Assembly (NCBI RefSeq): GCF_039544305.1
Contig: NZ_BAABLK010000005.1
Span: 1-64,000 of the forward strand
Origin: Paeniglutamicibacter antarcticus_C
GTDB taxonomy: Bacteria > Actinomycetota > Actinomycetes > Actinomycetales > Micrococcaceae
Reading direction: 5' to 3'
Length of the DNA: 64,000 bases
In this document: in pieces, positions 50,606-59,304 of the stretch
Position numbering within the stretch: the stretch's first letter is position 1
Layout: each line of letters begins with the position of its first letter
Notes under the pieces: model-generated
The model's input: only the letters and a program-made list of their open reading frames with translations
Databases searched by the model: none
Told to the model about the DNA's origin: nothing
Made by a program: the position numbers and the translations under genes

Positions 50606-51481
50606 ATGAATCGCGGCGTCCTTGCCTCGCTTATTGCCTCAGCACTGTTCGCCACCATTTTCCTTGTCTCCGGTTCCCTAAGCGGCATCGGGCACCCTGA
50701 AGTCTTCGGGTGGCGGGTGGTGTTGACGCTACTGATCGTCGCCCCGGTCTACGCCATCGTTCCGGCCCGCCGGGCTCAAATGATTTCGCTGCTTGGGCGC
50801 ATCAAGGCCAGGCCTGGCCTGCTCTTCTACGGTGTCATCGCCAGTTTGCTGGTCGGTGTCCAACTCTGGCTGTTCATGTACGCACCGATGAACGGTTACG
50901 CCTTGGCGACATCCCTTGGCTATTTCCTGCTCCCGCTGTTCATGGTGGCGGTGGGGCGTATGGCATTTTCCGAGCGGCTCTCCCAAGGACAGAAGATCGC
51001 CGTGGGGCTGGCAGCGATCGGTGTCGGTCACCAGCTGATCTTTGCCGGCGGCCTAGCGTGGCCCACCCTAGTGATTTGCCTCGGGTATCCGCTCTACTTC
51101 GTTGCCAGACGCCGGGCTCGTTTTGAATCCAATGCCGCTTTCACCTTGGAAATCCTGTTCCTGGCCCCGTTGGCCGTCTACTTCATTCTCACCGGCGTGC
51201 AGCTTCCTGGCGGCGAAACGCCGGGAAGGCAGATACTGTCGATACTCGCCATCGGCGTATTGGGTGCGTTGGCCATGTTCCTTTACCTGGGGGCCGCATC
51301 GGTGCTTTCCCTCTCGGTTTTCGGATTGCTCAGCTACGTCGAACCGATCCTGCTGCTGGTTGCCGCGGTGATGATGGGGGAACATCTTTTTGCCAGGGAC
51401 GCGTTCACCTACGTACCGATCATCCTGGCCCTTGTCCTGCTGGCCGCCGACGCGTTCCGGGCCTCACGTTCCTTGCGCTGA
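50606..51481 (+). CDS. EamA/RarD-type membrane transporter
   Basis: A 291-residue protein with ten hydrophobic segments in two EamA repeats. The N-terminal LASLIASALFATIFLVSGSL and GYALATSLGYFLLPLFMVAVG match the RarD-type branch. Substrates of RarD proteins are unknown, and related EamA proteins export metabolites or amino acids. A TAGACT -10-like box occurs about 45 bases before the ATG. It is not obviously part of the phosphonate operon. Confidence 0.8.
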   Translation: MNRGVLASLIASALFATIFLVSGSLSGIGHPEVFGWRVVLTLLIVAPVYAIVPARRAQMISLLGRIKARPGLLFYGVIASLLVGVQLWLFMYAPMNGYALATSLGYFLLPLFMVAVGRMAFSERLSQGQKIAVGLAAIGVGHQLIFAGGLAWPTLVICLGYPLYFVARRRARFESNAAFTLEILFLAPLAVYFILTGVQLPGGETPGRQILSILAIGVLGALAMFLYLGAASVLSLSVFGLLSYVEPILLLVAAVMMGEHLFARDAFTYVPIILALVLLAADAFRASRSLR

Positions 51482-51533
51482 GTGTGCGGAGCCGTAAGGT
51501 AGAAAAGAACCGAGCCCCACTTGCAGAAAGAAG

Positions 51534-52658
51534 GTGACTTCCCTCGTGGAGAAGGCACAACACGGCGACTCAAAGCTACGCAAGGATTCACATCTTTATG
51601 CCCTGAAAAGAACGGTCCGTGAGTTTTTGCGCGACAAGGTCACCGACCTGGCCGCCACACTGACATACTACGCCGTGCTTTCGCTGGTCCCCGGACTGCT
51701 GGCCATACTCTCGATACTCTCGCTGATCAGTGCCGGGCCCGAGGCCAGGGAACTGATGGTGGACACCCTCACCCAGGTCGGCACCAAGGAACTCGGCGAT
51801 ACCGCCGAAGGCCTGTTGAAGCAACTCGGTGAGAGAACAGGCGCAGGATGGACGCTGGTGCTTGGCTTGCTCGGCGCCTTGTGGTCCGCATCGGCTTACG
51901 TGGGCGCGTTCGGCAGGGCGCAGAACCGCACCTATGCCATCGATGAAGGCCGCCCGATTTGGAAGCTGCGGCCACAGATGTACCTGCTGACGCTGGTCAT
52001 CGTGTGCCTGGTGGTGCTGGCCATCGCAATCCTGGTGCTCTCCGGTCCCATCGCCAAGGGAATCGGGGACATCCTGGGGCTCGGCGATGCAACACTGCAG
52101 GTGTGGAACATTGCCAAGTGGCCGGTCCTGCTGCTGATCGCCGTGTTGGCCATCGCCTTGCTCTACCACTTCACCCCGAACATCCGCAAGCCGAAATTCC
52201 GCTGGATCTCGGCTGGGTCCCTGGGTGCCCTGGTGGTCCTGGGGCTGAGCACCGCGGGCTTCTTCTACTACGTCGCAAACTTCGGAAAATACCAAAGCGC
52301 CTACGGTGCCCTGGCCGGGGTCATCATCCTGCTGCTTTGGATCTGGCTGGCCAATATCTCCTTGCTGCTGGGAGCCGAACTCGATGCGGAGCTCGAGCGC
52401 GCCAGGGAACTGCGACAGGGACTGGCCGTGGAAGACACATTGGCCCTGCCTGCGCGGGACGAGAGCGGAATCGTCAAGGCCAAGATCTCACTGCTCGATG
52501 ACCATGACGACGCCCGCGCACTGCGGGTGCGGGCCGGCGGGGACGCGCATCCGGACGTTGATCATACCGGTCCCGGTATCCCATGGGGCCTGCTGGCCGG
52601 CGCATTGGGCGCCATCGGAGCCTACGTGACCGGCAGACGGCACGGTTCCGGCAGCTAG
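51534..52658 (+). CDS. YihY/BrkB family membrane protein
   Basis: A 374-residue integral membrane protein with six helices. The N-terminal block REFLRDKVTDLAATLTYYAV followed by LVPGLLAILSILSLI and the C-terminal GVIILLLWIWLANISLLLGAE are hallmarks of the family (once mis-named RNase BN). A hydrophilic acidic tail of about 90 residues ends with one more hydrophobic stretch (WGLLAGALGAIGAYVTG). The listed start is a GTG; a GTG four codons later is equally possible. Its function is unknown. Confidence 0.87.
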   Translation: MTSLVEKAQHGDSKLRKDSHLYALKRTVREFLRDKVTDLAATLTYYAVLSLVPGLLAILSILSLISAGPEARELMVDTLTQVGTKELGDTAEGLLKQLGERTGAGWTLVLGLLGALWSASAYVGAFGRAQNRTYAIDEGRPIWKLRPQMYLLTLVIVCLVVLAIAILVLSGPIAKGIGDILGLGDATLQVWNIAKWPVLLLIAVLAIALLYHFTPNIRKPKFRWISAGSLGALVVLGLSTAGFFYYVANFGKYQSAYGALAGVIILLLWIWLANISLLLGAELDAELERARELRQGLAVEDTLALPARDESGIVKAKISLLDDHDDARALRVRAGGDAHPDVDHTGPGIPWGLLAGALGAIGAYVTGRRHGSGS

Positions 52659-52671
52659 CCCCGGCCGAGAC

Positions 52672-54162
52672 CTAGCAGTGGCCCAGCACGTGGCGAAGAG
52701 CTGATTCCAGGTCCGCCTGGCGGAACCGGTAGCCGCTTTCTTCGATCTTCGTGCTAGAGACCCGTTGGTCGGCAAAGGCCAGTTCCTCGGCGCCCTGCTT
52801 GCCCAAAAGAAGCTTGGGCCCAAAAGCCGGGACCGGAAGAAGCGCGGGGCGGCGCACCACCTTGCCAAGCGTCTTGGCATACCCCTTGGCTTGCACCGGT
52901 GTTGGCGCCACGGCGTTCACCGCTCCAGCCAACGTGTCGGTGAACAACGCGTGTCCGTAGATCCCTACGACGTCGTCAATGCCGATCCAAGACTGCCAGG
53001 CCTCCGAGCCAAGCGGACCGCCCAGGCCAAGGGCGTAGAGCGGCAACATCTGCTGCAAGATGCCGCCGGCTGGGGACTGGACCAGTCCGGTGCGCACATT
53101 CACCACGCGCACACCGGCCTCGGCGGCCGGAGCGCAGGCATCCTCCCAGGCTTGGCAGACCCCGGCCAGGAAATCGGTTCCGGGTGCCGAGTCTTCCTCG
53201 AGGAGTGTCCCGTTGGCGGACCCGGACGGGTTCGCGCCGTAGATGCCGATCGCCGAGGCCACGATGTAGCTGCGCTTTTTTCCGTCTTCAGCCAGGGCTG
53301 CCAGTGTCCGGGCCAGCAATCCGGTGCCAAGCACCCGGGAAGAGAGGATCTTTTCCTTGGTGTCGTCGGTGAACCGTCCGCCAATGGTGTGCCCGGCAAG
53401 ATTCACCACGGCGTCCACCCCACGCAGCTCCTCGGCATCAAGGACCCCGCGCCCCGGATCCCAGAAAACCATGTCTTGGCCGTTGGCCTGCTCGCGGTTG
53501 CGGACCAGCCGCTTGATCCGGTGGCCTCCGCCCCCCAGCAGCGCACAGAGCTGGGTGCCGATCATCCCCGAGGCCCCGGCCACGGCAATCGTCATTGCCC
53601 GACCCGGATACCCGGCATGGAATGCCAGGTCCGCCCGGATCATCCGTTCCCGGTAACGGAACACCTGGAGAAGCTGCTGTTTCAGGGCACGCTCCATTGC
53701 CTCGCGTGGTTGCTTCCATGGCAGTCGCTTGACCACCGGCAACTCAAATTCCACCACGTCACGCATGGTTGTTCCCGGGAGGTCCGCATTCGAATCGTCG
53801 GCGAAGAAATGCTGGTGCTCCCACCGTGCCAAGGGGCCCGATTCCATGATGTCGGTGAAGTCGTGTCCCGGGTTCAAGGAAATGTGCTTGGCATGCCAAG
53901 GGACTTCGGCCCGCACCCAACTCGGCAGCCCCACCGCGGCCGAGGCCGTTCCGACCGCAGCGGCCAGCCCGGTGCCCAGGGTCCCGGGCGCAGCGATCGA
54001 CAAGACGGCGCGCGAGCCCACGGCCAGCCCGTCGTCCGGCTCCTGTGTGATGCTTCCGATGAAAGGCGCCGTGAGCCGGGTCAGCGCCCCGGGCCGGGCG
54101 AACCAGCGAAAAACGGTTTCACGTGGATAGGGCAGTTGTGTCGTGTATTCAAAGATAGCCAT
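52672..54162 (-). CDS. SRPBCC domain fused to TIGR01777-type NAD-dependent epimerase
   Basis: A 496-residue fusion. Residues 1-150 form a SRPBCC/START-like hydrophobic-pocket domain (MAIFEYTTQLPYPRETVFRW, GHDFTDIMESGPLARWEH). From about 185 there is an extended short-chain dehydrogenase of the TIGR01777 group with MTIAVAGASGMIGTQLCALL, AVVNLAGHTIGGRF and the Tyr-containing IVASAIGIYG. The C-terminal DUF1731-like part contains PVPAFGPKLLLGKQGAE. The ATG at 54162 opens the first domain. The natural substrate of TIGR01777 proteins is not established; cell-division or lipid-related roles have been suggested. Confidence 0.87.
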   Translation of the reverse strand: MAIFEYTTQLPYPRETVFRWFARPGALTRLTAPFIGSITQEPDDGLAVGSRAVLSIAAPGTLGTGLAAAVGTASAAVGLPSWVRAEVPWHAKHISLNPGHDFTDIMESGPLARWEHQHFFADDSNADLPGTTMRDVVEFELPVVKRLPWKQPREAMERALKQQLLQVFRYRERMIRADLAFHAGYPGRAMTIAVAGASGMIGTQLCALLGGGGHRIKRLVRNREQANGQDMVFWDPGRGVLDAEELRGVDAVVNLAGHTIGGRFTDDTKEKILSSRVLGTGLLARTLAALAEDGKKRSYIVASAIGIYGANPSGSANGTLLEEDSAPGTDFLAGVCQAWEDACAPAAEAGVRVVNVRTGLVQSPAGGILQQMLPLYALGLGGPLGSEAWQSWIGIDDVVGIYGHALFTDTLAGAVNAVAPTPVQAKGYAKTLGKVVRRPALLPVPAFGPKLLLGKQGAEELAFADQRVSSTKIEESGYRFRQADLESALRHVLGHC

Positions 54163-54336
54163 AGCTTGGCCTTTCTGGGCGTGCAATGCGGTCTCTGCCA
54201 CCAACACTAGGCGAACCGGACTTTTTCGTGCGCGTCCGCCATCGTGCCGTTTCACGTGCCGGCGCCAAATCGTCTGGCCCGTGTAGTTCACTTGTCCTAT
54301 CGCGCAAGGCAACAAGGCAGCAAGGAGGCGGGGACG

Positions 54337-54570
54337 GTGGGCAACATGACGCCGGCTTATCCAACACTCATGGAACTACGGACCGCAGGATGGACGCTTG
54401 CGGAAATCGCCCGCACCTACGGTGTCGACGAGCCGTCGATCCGCTCGGCCTTGGCCTGGCACTTCGTCTGCGGATCGGTGGCCGACCGGTTGCCTCCGCC
54501 GGTTGGCCCGGCGCCCCTGCAGAGCACACGCCAGGGCGGATCGAACAACGGCGTCGTTCACAGTTCATAG
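54337..54570 (+). CDS. Small helix-turn-helix protein
   Basis: A 77-residue protein starting at a GTG with a strong AAGGAGG site eight bases upstream; an ATG three codons later is an alternative. It contains a short helix-turn-helix, LMELRTAGWTLAEIARTYGV followed by DEPSIRSALAWHF, of the kind seen in transposase- or sigma-like DNA binders. The tail is proline-rich and polar. It overlaps the convergent gene for the 581-residue protein by thirteen bases, a hint of a functional or regulatory link. The target is unknown. Confidence 0.6.
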   Translation: MGNMTPAYPTLMELRTAGWTLAEIARTYGVDEPSIRSALAWHFVCGSVADRLPPPVGPAPLQSTRQGGSNNGVVHSS

Positions 54571-56303
54571 GTGTCGTGGGAGACGAGCTCGTGGAGTTCG
54601 ACCCGGCCATCGGGCAGCTTCCAGTAATGCACCCGGCGGGCCGCAGCCACCCCGCTTTCCACACTCATCCTCCAACACGTGGCCCCGTCCTCCCGGATCG
54701 ATTGCGGGTCTTCCCCTCCGGGGCCAGTGCGCTTGGGATGCACTTCGCGCGCGGCCATCCTCTCGGCCCGACCGGTCAGCAGCTGGATCAGTGCCTTCAG
54801 GGCCTTGCCGCGCAACGCCGGACCGTGGGTGTAGAACGAGGCAGCGAACTTCGGGCCAACGACAAAACCCGGGTTCCATGGATACACGGATTTCTCGTTT
54901 GCCGGGATTCGTTGGACCCATTCCAGATAGAGCTCATGGCGCAGGGCCTCATCGACGTGGGTGAATTTGTCCCTTGCGTCCTGTGACGGGGTGCCCTCGG
55001 TCGTTCGGGCCTTTTTGCGAGCGATGCGTTGGTTTTGGTTCAGCGCCTCGGACTTGTTGCGCAACAGGGTGCGCAGCTTGGTGTTTTCGGCACGATAGCG
55101 GTCCTTTTGCCCCATCGCCGAAGCCAGCTCGTTGGCGGTGGTTCCCGACTGCGCCTGGCGCAAGACCCTGGCCTCGGACTTAAGCGCATCGATCTGCAAC
55201 AGCGCACTGCGCAGGGCCTCCCGTTGCTTTTCCGGGGAAGCGACCACCGGCAGGCCCGCGGGTGTGTTGATGGTCGGTGGATCCCCCGGTTCCGAGACGT
55301 GGTCCCGGTCAATCACCAGCCATGGGATCCCGCCGTGCAGCAGGGACGGTGCAACGGCGATGGGTTCATCGTCATCCACATCCACCAGCACGAGCTTGCG
55401 CACACCGGCGGCATTGACCAGACGCGCGGCAACGACCTGCCCCGGGGCGAGCAAGGAGTCTACGTCGTCAAGTTCGTTGGAGGAGACATCGGCGCGGCTC
55501 ACCAGGATGTTCTCCCCCGGCACCGGAACCAGCACCGCTAATTCCCTGCCGGCCTCAACGACCAAGCACGGTACGACCTGGTCCCATGAATAATGCTGCA
55601 ACAGGCGCGGGTGAAGCAACGATTCCCCGATGGACAGCTTTGTGGCGCCGGGTTCGTGCACCCCGGCAACCCGTGCCCCGGTTTCCAGCATCCATCCCAT
55701 CGGGACCCGGGAGTAGATGTCATCGCTGTGGATCTCGGCGTTTGCCCCGTTGTCCAGGGCAATCAATGCGGTGAACCCCTGGTCCTTGAAACCCGTCACC
55801 ACACCGGTCACCAGCATGGGATGGTTTCCGGTACCCACCGAGAGTGTTCCCGGGGCGCCGACGGCACGTACGGGGTCCGCAGCCCGCGCCCCGGGCCCGG
55901 GCCTCGGGGACGTGGAAGTCACCAAGGTCCGTGGATCCGGCAGGAACAAGACCTCATCGATCAGCTCGGTGCTGAGCCGGGTGATGGAGTCCCCGGCACG
56001 GACCACATGCGGCTTGCCCGGCGGGACCCCGTGGGCGCCGGTTCCCGTCGGGTAGACCCGGGCCGCGGTGCCGAAGACCTCCCACCCGGAGGGAAGGCCA
56101 TCGCGCAGCTCATAGGTGAGACGGCCGGAGGAAACGACAATGACCTCGGCCCAGTCCTTGATTTCCTCGTAGATCGCCTCGGCGTCAAACCCCGCTGTTT
56201 CCCGACGCGCACTGCGGGTCACCACGACCGAATGCAGGCGCCGCGGTTGCATGAGGTGGATGGCGAGTTCCTCTCCGGATCGCATCCAGCGGTGGACTCC
56301 CAT
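54558..56303 (-). CDS. Unrecognised 581-residue multidomain protein with S1-like and coiled-coil regions
   Basis: I do not recognise the family. Residues 20-90 look like an alpha/beta domain (LHSVVVTRSARRETAGF, WAEVIVVSSGRLTYEL). Residues 165-226 resemble an S1/OB fold (VTGVVTGFKDQGFTALIALD, NAEIHSDDIYSRV). Residues 242-310 resemble a second one (NILVSRADVSSNELDDVDSL, VAARLVNAAGVRKLVLVDV). Residues 355-430 are a predicted coiled coil (EKQREALRSALLQIDALKSE). The C-terminal 130 residues end RRVHYWKLPDGRVELHELV-SHDTYEL, recalling the strand-rich end of RelE/HigB-type toxins. This architecture suggests RNA or ribosome contact, but no catalytic site is proven. It is followed downstream (56394-57125, same strand, upstream in position) by an M50 protease. 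Confidence 0.6.
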   Translation of the reverse strand: MGVHRWMRSGEELAIHLMQPRRLHSVVVTRSARRETAGFDAEAIYEEIKDWAEVIVVSSGRLTYELRDGLPSGWEVFGTAARVYPTGTGAHGVPPGKPHVVRAGDSITRLSTELIDEVLFLPDPRTLVTSTSPRPGPGARAADPVRAVGAPGTLSVGTGNHPMLVTGVVTGFKDQGFTALIALDNGANAEIHSDDIYSRVPMGWMLETGARVAGVHEPGATKLSIGESLLHPRLLQHYSWDQVVPCLVVEAGRELAVLVPVPGENILVSRADVSSNELDDVDSLLAPGQVVAARLVNAAGVRKLVLVDVDDDEPIAVAPSLLHGGIPWLVIDRDHVSEPGDPPTINTPAGLPVVASPEKQREALRSALLQIDALKSEARVLRQAQSGTTANELASAMGQKDRYRAENTKLRTLLRNKSEALNQNQRIARKKARTTEGTPSQDARDKFTHVDEALRHELYLEWVQRIPANEKSVYPWNPGFVVGPKFAASFYTHGPALRGKALKALIQLLTGRAERMAAREVHPKRTGPGGEDPQSIREDGATCWRMSVESGVAAARRVHYWKLPDGRVELHELVSHDTYEL

Positions 56304-56393
56304 CCGACACCTTTCCTTGCCTTGGCAAAACGGTGATTCAGTGTGATTCTCAACCTACCGGAGACCGGCAGCCATTTGAGGGGATCGAAGGAT

Positions 56394-57125
56394 TTAGCCC
56401 ATCATCAAGGTGAGCAGCCACCCGGAGAGTGCAACGGAGCTACCGACCACAAGGATAAAGCCCAGCAGCCAAAACCATGCCGGGAGCCAGCTGCGCTGTC
56501 CGAGCAGGTAGGCATCGGAGGAGGCGATGAGCTCTCGCCGGCGGGTGTGGACACCAATGACCTTGAAGAGGTCGCGCAAACCCCCGACCAGAAGCATCAG
56601 ACCCAGGCCCAGCACCACCCAGCTGGTGGCTGCGGGCGGAGTAAAGACCACCAGCAGTTGGGCACACAGGGCCGATGCCAAGGCGATGGCGATGCCCGCC
56701 CAGTTGCGCAGGAAGAGCAGCGAAACCAGCAATACCAGCGCCCCGACAGACAGCGCAGCGGACGCATGGCCGAAATACGTCGAGGCCACCAGCGCAAGTC
56801 CCACCACCGCCGGTGCCGGGTATCCCCAGAATCCACTGAACACCGCGGAAAATCCCGGCTTTCCGCTGCTGACCATTTCACCCGAATGATCCAGCCGGAT
56901 CTTCAGTCCGTGGACGAACCGCCCGGTCACCAGCGCCGCGAAGGCATGGCCGAGTTCGTGGACGAAGGTGACATAGAGCCCGAAGATGCGCCAGGAGGCC
57001 CGCGGAACCGTGAGCCCCACGCACAAGGCCAGAAGGCCAAGCACCGGCAGGGGCGTCAACACCAGCGGTTCGGCCTCGCCAAAGCCCGCCAGCACTGCCT
57101 GCCACCACCGTTGAACGATTTCCAT
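56394..57125 (-). CDS. M50 family (site-2-protease-like) membrane metalloprotease
   Basis: A 243-residue membrane protein. The zinc motif HELGH (His56, Glu57, His60) lies in the second hydrophobic segment, YVTFVHELGHAFAALVTGR. Six to seven helices follow, with ALSVGALVLLVSLLFLRNW in the middle. It fits the M50B-like actinobacterial group. Typical site-2 proteases cleave anti-sigma factors or signal peptides within the membrane; no partner is visible here, although RskA of this window is a type of substrate for such enzymes. It lies 90 bases upstream of the 581-residue gene on the same strand and may share its transcript. Confidence 0.83.
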   Translation of the reverse strand: MEIVQRWWQAVLAGFGEAEPLVLTPLPVLGLLALCVGLTVPRASWRIFGLYVTFVHELGHAFAALVTGRFVHGLKIRLDHSGEMVSSGKPGFSAVFSGFWGYPAPAVVGLALVASTYFGHASAALSVGALVLLVSLLFLRNWAGIAIALASALCAQLLVVFTPPAATSWVVLGLGLMLLVGGLRDLFKVIGVHTRRRELIASSDAYLLGQRSWLPAWFWLLGFILVVGSSVALSGWLLTLMMG

Positions 57126-57278
57126 CCACCAACCCTATGCCGCGAAGCACGGCGCTGCCCTACCGCTGTGCACCAATTGGCATCAGCGCAGCTGGGTCAC
57201 AGCCAATCCACAACCTGCATTTATATTGTTGGCTCCTAAGGCCAGCGCATAGACCTCGGACCTGGAAGGGCGGGAGAC

Positions 57279-57545
57279 ATGAAACGAATGCTTGGACTGG
57301 CCGTCATGCTTCCGTTGTGCCAGGGGCTCGCACCGCTCTCAGTTTCACCCGCGACCAGCCACCTCGACGCCGGGGCGGCGAAAGTGCTGGCGACCGGGAT
57401 CTCCCAGTGCCCCACCGGTTTCCCCAAGAGGCACCAATGCGATCCCGGCGCGGCCCCGGCAACACTCCTGGAAGGCTCCGTTGCCGCCTATCCCCGGCAT
57501 GCACGAGCCCCTGACCTGCACGCGTTGGACATCTCGCACACGTAG
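57279..57545 (+). CDS. Possible small exported protein
   Basis: An 88-residue open frame with GGGAG six bases before the ATG and a signal-like start (MKRMLGLAVMLPLCQGLAPL). The rest has two cysteines (QCPTGFPKRHQCDPG) in a short motif and a polar tail. The CPTGFPK string faintly recalls the CPAGFPVKG element of the sunset-like domain at 32.4 kb, so it might be a shortened relative. There is no firm family match, and it may not be expressed. Confidence 0.35.
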   Translation: MKRMLGLAVMLPLCQGLAPLSVSPATSHLDAGAAKVLATGISQCPTGFPKRHQCDPGAAPATLLEGSVAAYPRHARAPDLHALDISHT

Positions 57546-57623
57546 GGCACGGTTTCCCACCTGCTTCACACTCCGCGCAGCCTATCGGTGCACACCACTT
57601 ACCCTTCGTTCCAAGGACCCAAT

Positions 57624-58268
57624 ATGTCAGTACCCAGAACCTCTCGCGCGCTGGTCTTGGCCGTGGTGGCCCTCATGCTGGCCATGGCCACCGGCGGCTG
57701 GATCCTTGGCTCCGCCAGCCCACGCAGCGCTTTGCCTTCCGAGACGTCGGCCGAGGCGGGCTTTGCCCGCGACATGCAGACCCATCACCAACAGGCCGTG
57801 CAATTGTCCATGATCATCCGCGATCACTCCAGCAACCCGGCGGTGCGTTCGATGGCCTACGACATCGCGCTGACCCAACAGCAGCAAGCGGGGCAGATGC
57901 ATGGCTGGCTTGAGACCTGGGGCCTGTCCCAGACCGGGGAATCCATGGCGTGGATGAACGAGCCGGTCACCGAGGACGCCACGCACACCGGAGGCACGAA
58001 GACCACTCCCGACCATGCGCACACCATGGCCTCCATGGGGATGTCCAGCTCAGAAGACATCGACAAGCTCACCGCATCACGCGGCGCCGAAGCCGACCGC
58101 CTGTTCCTGCGTCTGATGATCAACCACCACCAAGGCGGAATCCAGATGGCGGACGCCTACCTGCAGCGCGGGGGAAACCCCATGGTGAGCGCGTTCGCCA
58201 AGAAGACAGTCATGACCCAACAAGCCGAGATCTCGGCCCAGACCCAGCTTCTTGCCGAGCTGAGCTAA
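57624..58268 (+). CDS. DUF305 domain protein, exported
   Basis: A 214-residue protein with an N-terminal membrane anchor or signal (ALVLAVVALMLAMATGGWIL). Two DUF305 repeats carry the paired histidine motifs FARDMQTHHQQAVQLS and LMINHHQGGIQMA, in a ferritin-like four-helix fold. A His/Met/Thr-rich linker (TEDATHTGGTK, DHAHTMASMGMS) separates them. DUF305 proteins are often linked to copper tolerance. AAGGA lies before the ATG. The DUF3105 gene follows after 15 bases, so the pair forms an operon. Confidence 0.87.
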   Translation: MSVPRTSRALVLAVVALMLAMATGGWILGSASPRSALPSETSAEAGFARDMQTHHQQAVQLSMIIRDHSSNPAVRSMAYDIALTQQQQAGQMHGWLETWGLSQTGESMAWMNEPVTEDATHTGGTKTTPDHAHTMASMGMSSSEDIDKLTASRGAEADRLFLRLMINHHQGGIQMADAYLQRGGNPMVSAFAKKTVMTQQAEISAQTQLLAELS

Positions 58269-58283
58269 CGGAAAGCCACACCC

Positions 58284-58892
58284 ATGGACAAGCGCCAAGA
58301 AGCCCAAGAACTCCTCGCCAAGCAAAAAACCAAGGAAAAACGCACCAAACTCCTCACGATCTCGGTGATTGCCGCCGCGGCCTTGGCCATTCTCATCCCC
58401 ACCGCCGTGGTGCTCACCGGTGCTGCCCAGGAAAAATCCGACATGGCAGCGGCTGCGCAAGCGCCCATCAAAGGGGTGCAGCACTACGAGGTTGCCTCGT
58501 CCGAGCATGTCGGCACCAAGGTCACCTACCCCCAAAAGCCCGGTATCGGAGGAGACCACAACGCCGTGTGGCTCAATTGCGGCATCTACGACCAACCGGT
58601 GCCGGAAAATAACGCCGTCCATTCCCTGGAACACGGTGCGGTCTGGGTCAGTTACGACGGGATCTCGGACGCCGAGAAGACCACATTGACGCGGGACATC
58701 GGGGAGAAGACCTACATGCTCATGTCCCCGTACCCGGAGCAAGGCGCCAAGATCAAGCTCACTGCGTGGGGTGAGCAACTCAGCGTGGACTCCGTGGATG
58801 ACCCGCGCATTGACGTCTTCGTCAAAAAGTATCGCCAGGGCCCGCAGACCCCCGAACCCGGAGCCCCGTGCACCGGAGGTCTCAGCGGTTAG
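58284..58892 (+). CDS. DUF3105 domain membrane protein
   Basis: A 202-residue protein with a charged N terminus, one membrane helix (LLTISVIAAAALAILIPTAV) and an extracytoplasmic DUF3105 domain. Diagnostic strings are YPQKPGIGGDHNAVWLNCG and NNAVHSLEHGAVWVSY, whose conserved His, Cys and Glu suggest metal binding. DUF3105 and DUF305 genes are regularly paired in actinobacteria, and the two products probably act together at the membrane surface. The reaction is unknown. Confidence 0.88.
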   Translation: MDKRQEAQELLAKQKTKEKRTKLLTISVIAAAALAILIPTAVVLTGAAQEKSDMAAAAQAPIKGVQHYEVASSEHVGTKVTYPQKPGIGGDHNAVWLNCGIYDQPVPENNAVHSLEHGAVWVSYDGISDAEKTTLTRDIGEKTYMLMSPYPEQGAKIKLTAWGEQLSVDSVDDPRIDVFVKKYRQGPQTPEPGAPCTGGLSG

Positions 58893-58920
58893 GCTGGAAG
58901 AAAAAGGAGAACTTTCACCC

Positions 58921-59217
58921 ATGTCATTCTTGCCCTCTGCCCTGGCCGGAGCCGGACTCATTGGCGGTTTCGCCACCGCCAGCGCCACCAAGAACCGCCC
59001 GTTGGGCGGCGCCGTGCTCGCCGCCGCGGGAACCGGTGCGTTCCTGGGATGGAAAAACAACGTCGGAGCGCCCAAGGCGGCCGCGCTGACCGGGCTCTAC
59101 CTTGCCGCTTTCGGTGCCTCACACCCGCTGGCCAAGAAGCTCGGTGCCTGGCCGGCAGTCAATACGGTCACCGCGGTCGTCATGCTCACCTCCTTGGTGG
59201 CAGGTCGGCGCAAGTAG
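58921..59217 (+). CDS. Small glycine/alanine-rich membrane protein
   Basis: A 98-residue protein with three to four hydrophobic segments (ALAGAGLIGGFATASA, GGAVLAAAGTGAFLGW, AAALTGLYLAAFGASHPLA, TVTAVVMLTSLVAG) and a basic end GRRK. AAGGAG lies before the ATG at 58921; a longer open frame that overlaps the DUF3105 gene was not used. Probably co-transcribed with the DUF305/DUF3105 pair, 28 bases downstream. The family is unknown. Confidence 0.7.
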   Translation: MSFLPSALAGAGLIGGFATASATKNRPLGGAVLAAAGTGAFLGWKNNVGAPKAAALTGLYLAAFGASHPLAKKLGAWPAVNTVTAVVMLTSLVAGRRK

Positions 59218-59304
59218 CTTCACCAGAATCAGGCAAGGCTTCCCCTCGCTGGTAGTTTGGCTCACAGGAAGCAATCAGCGCATCGTCATCCAAGGTGGGT
59301 CCTA

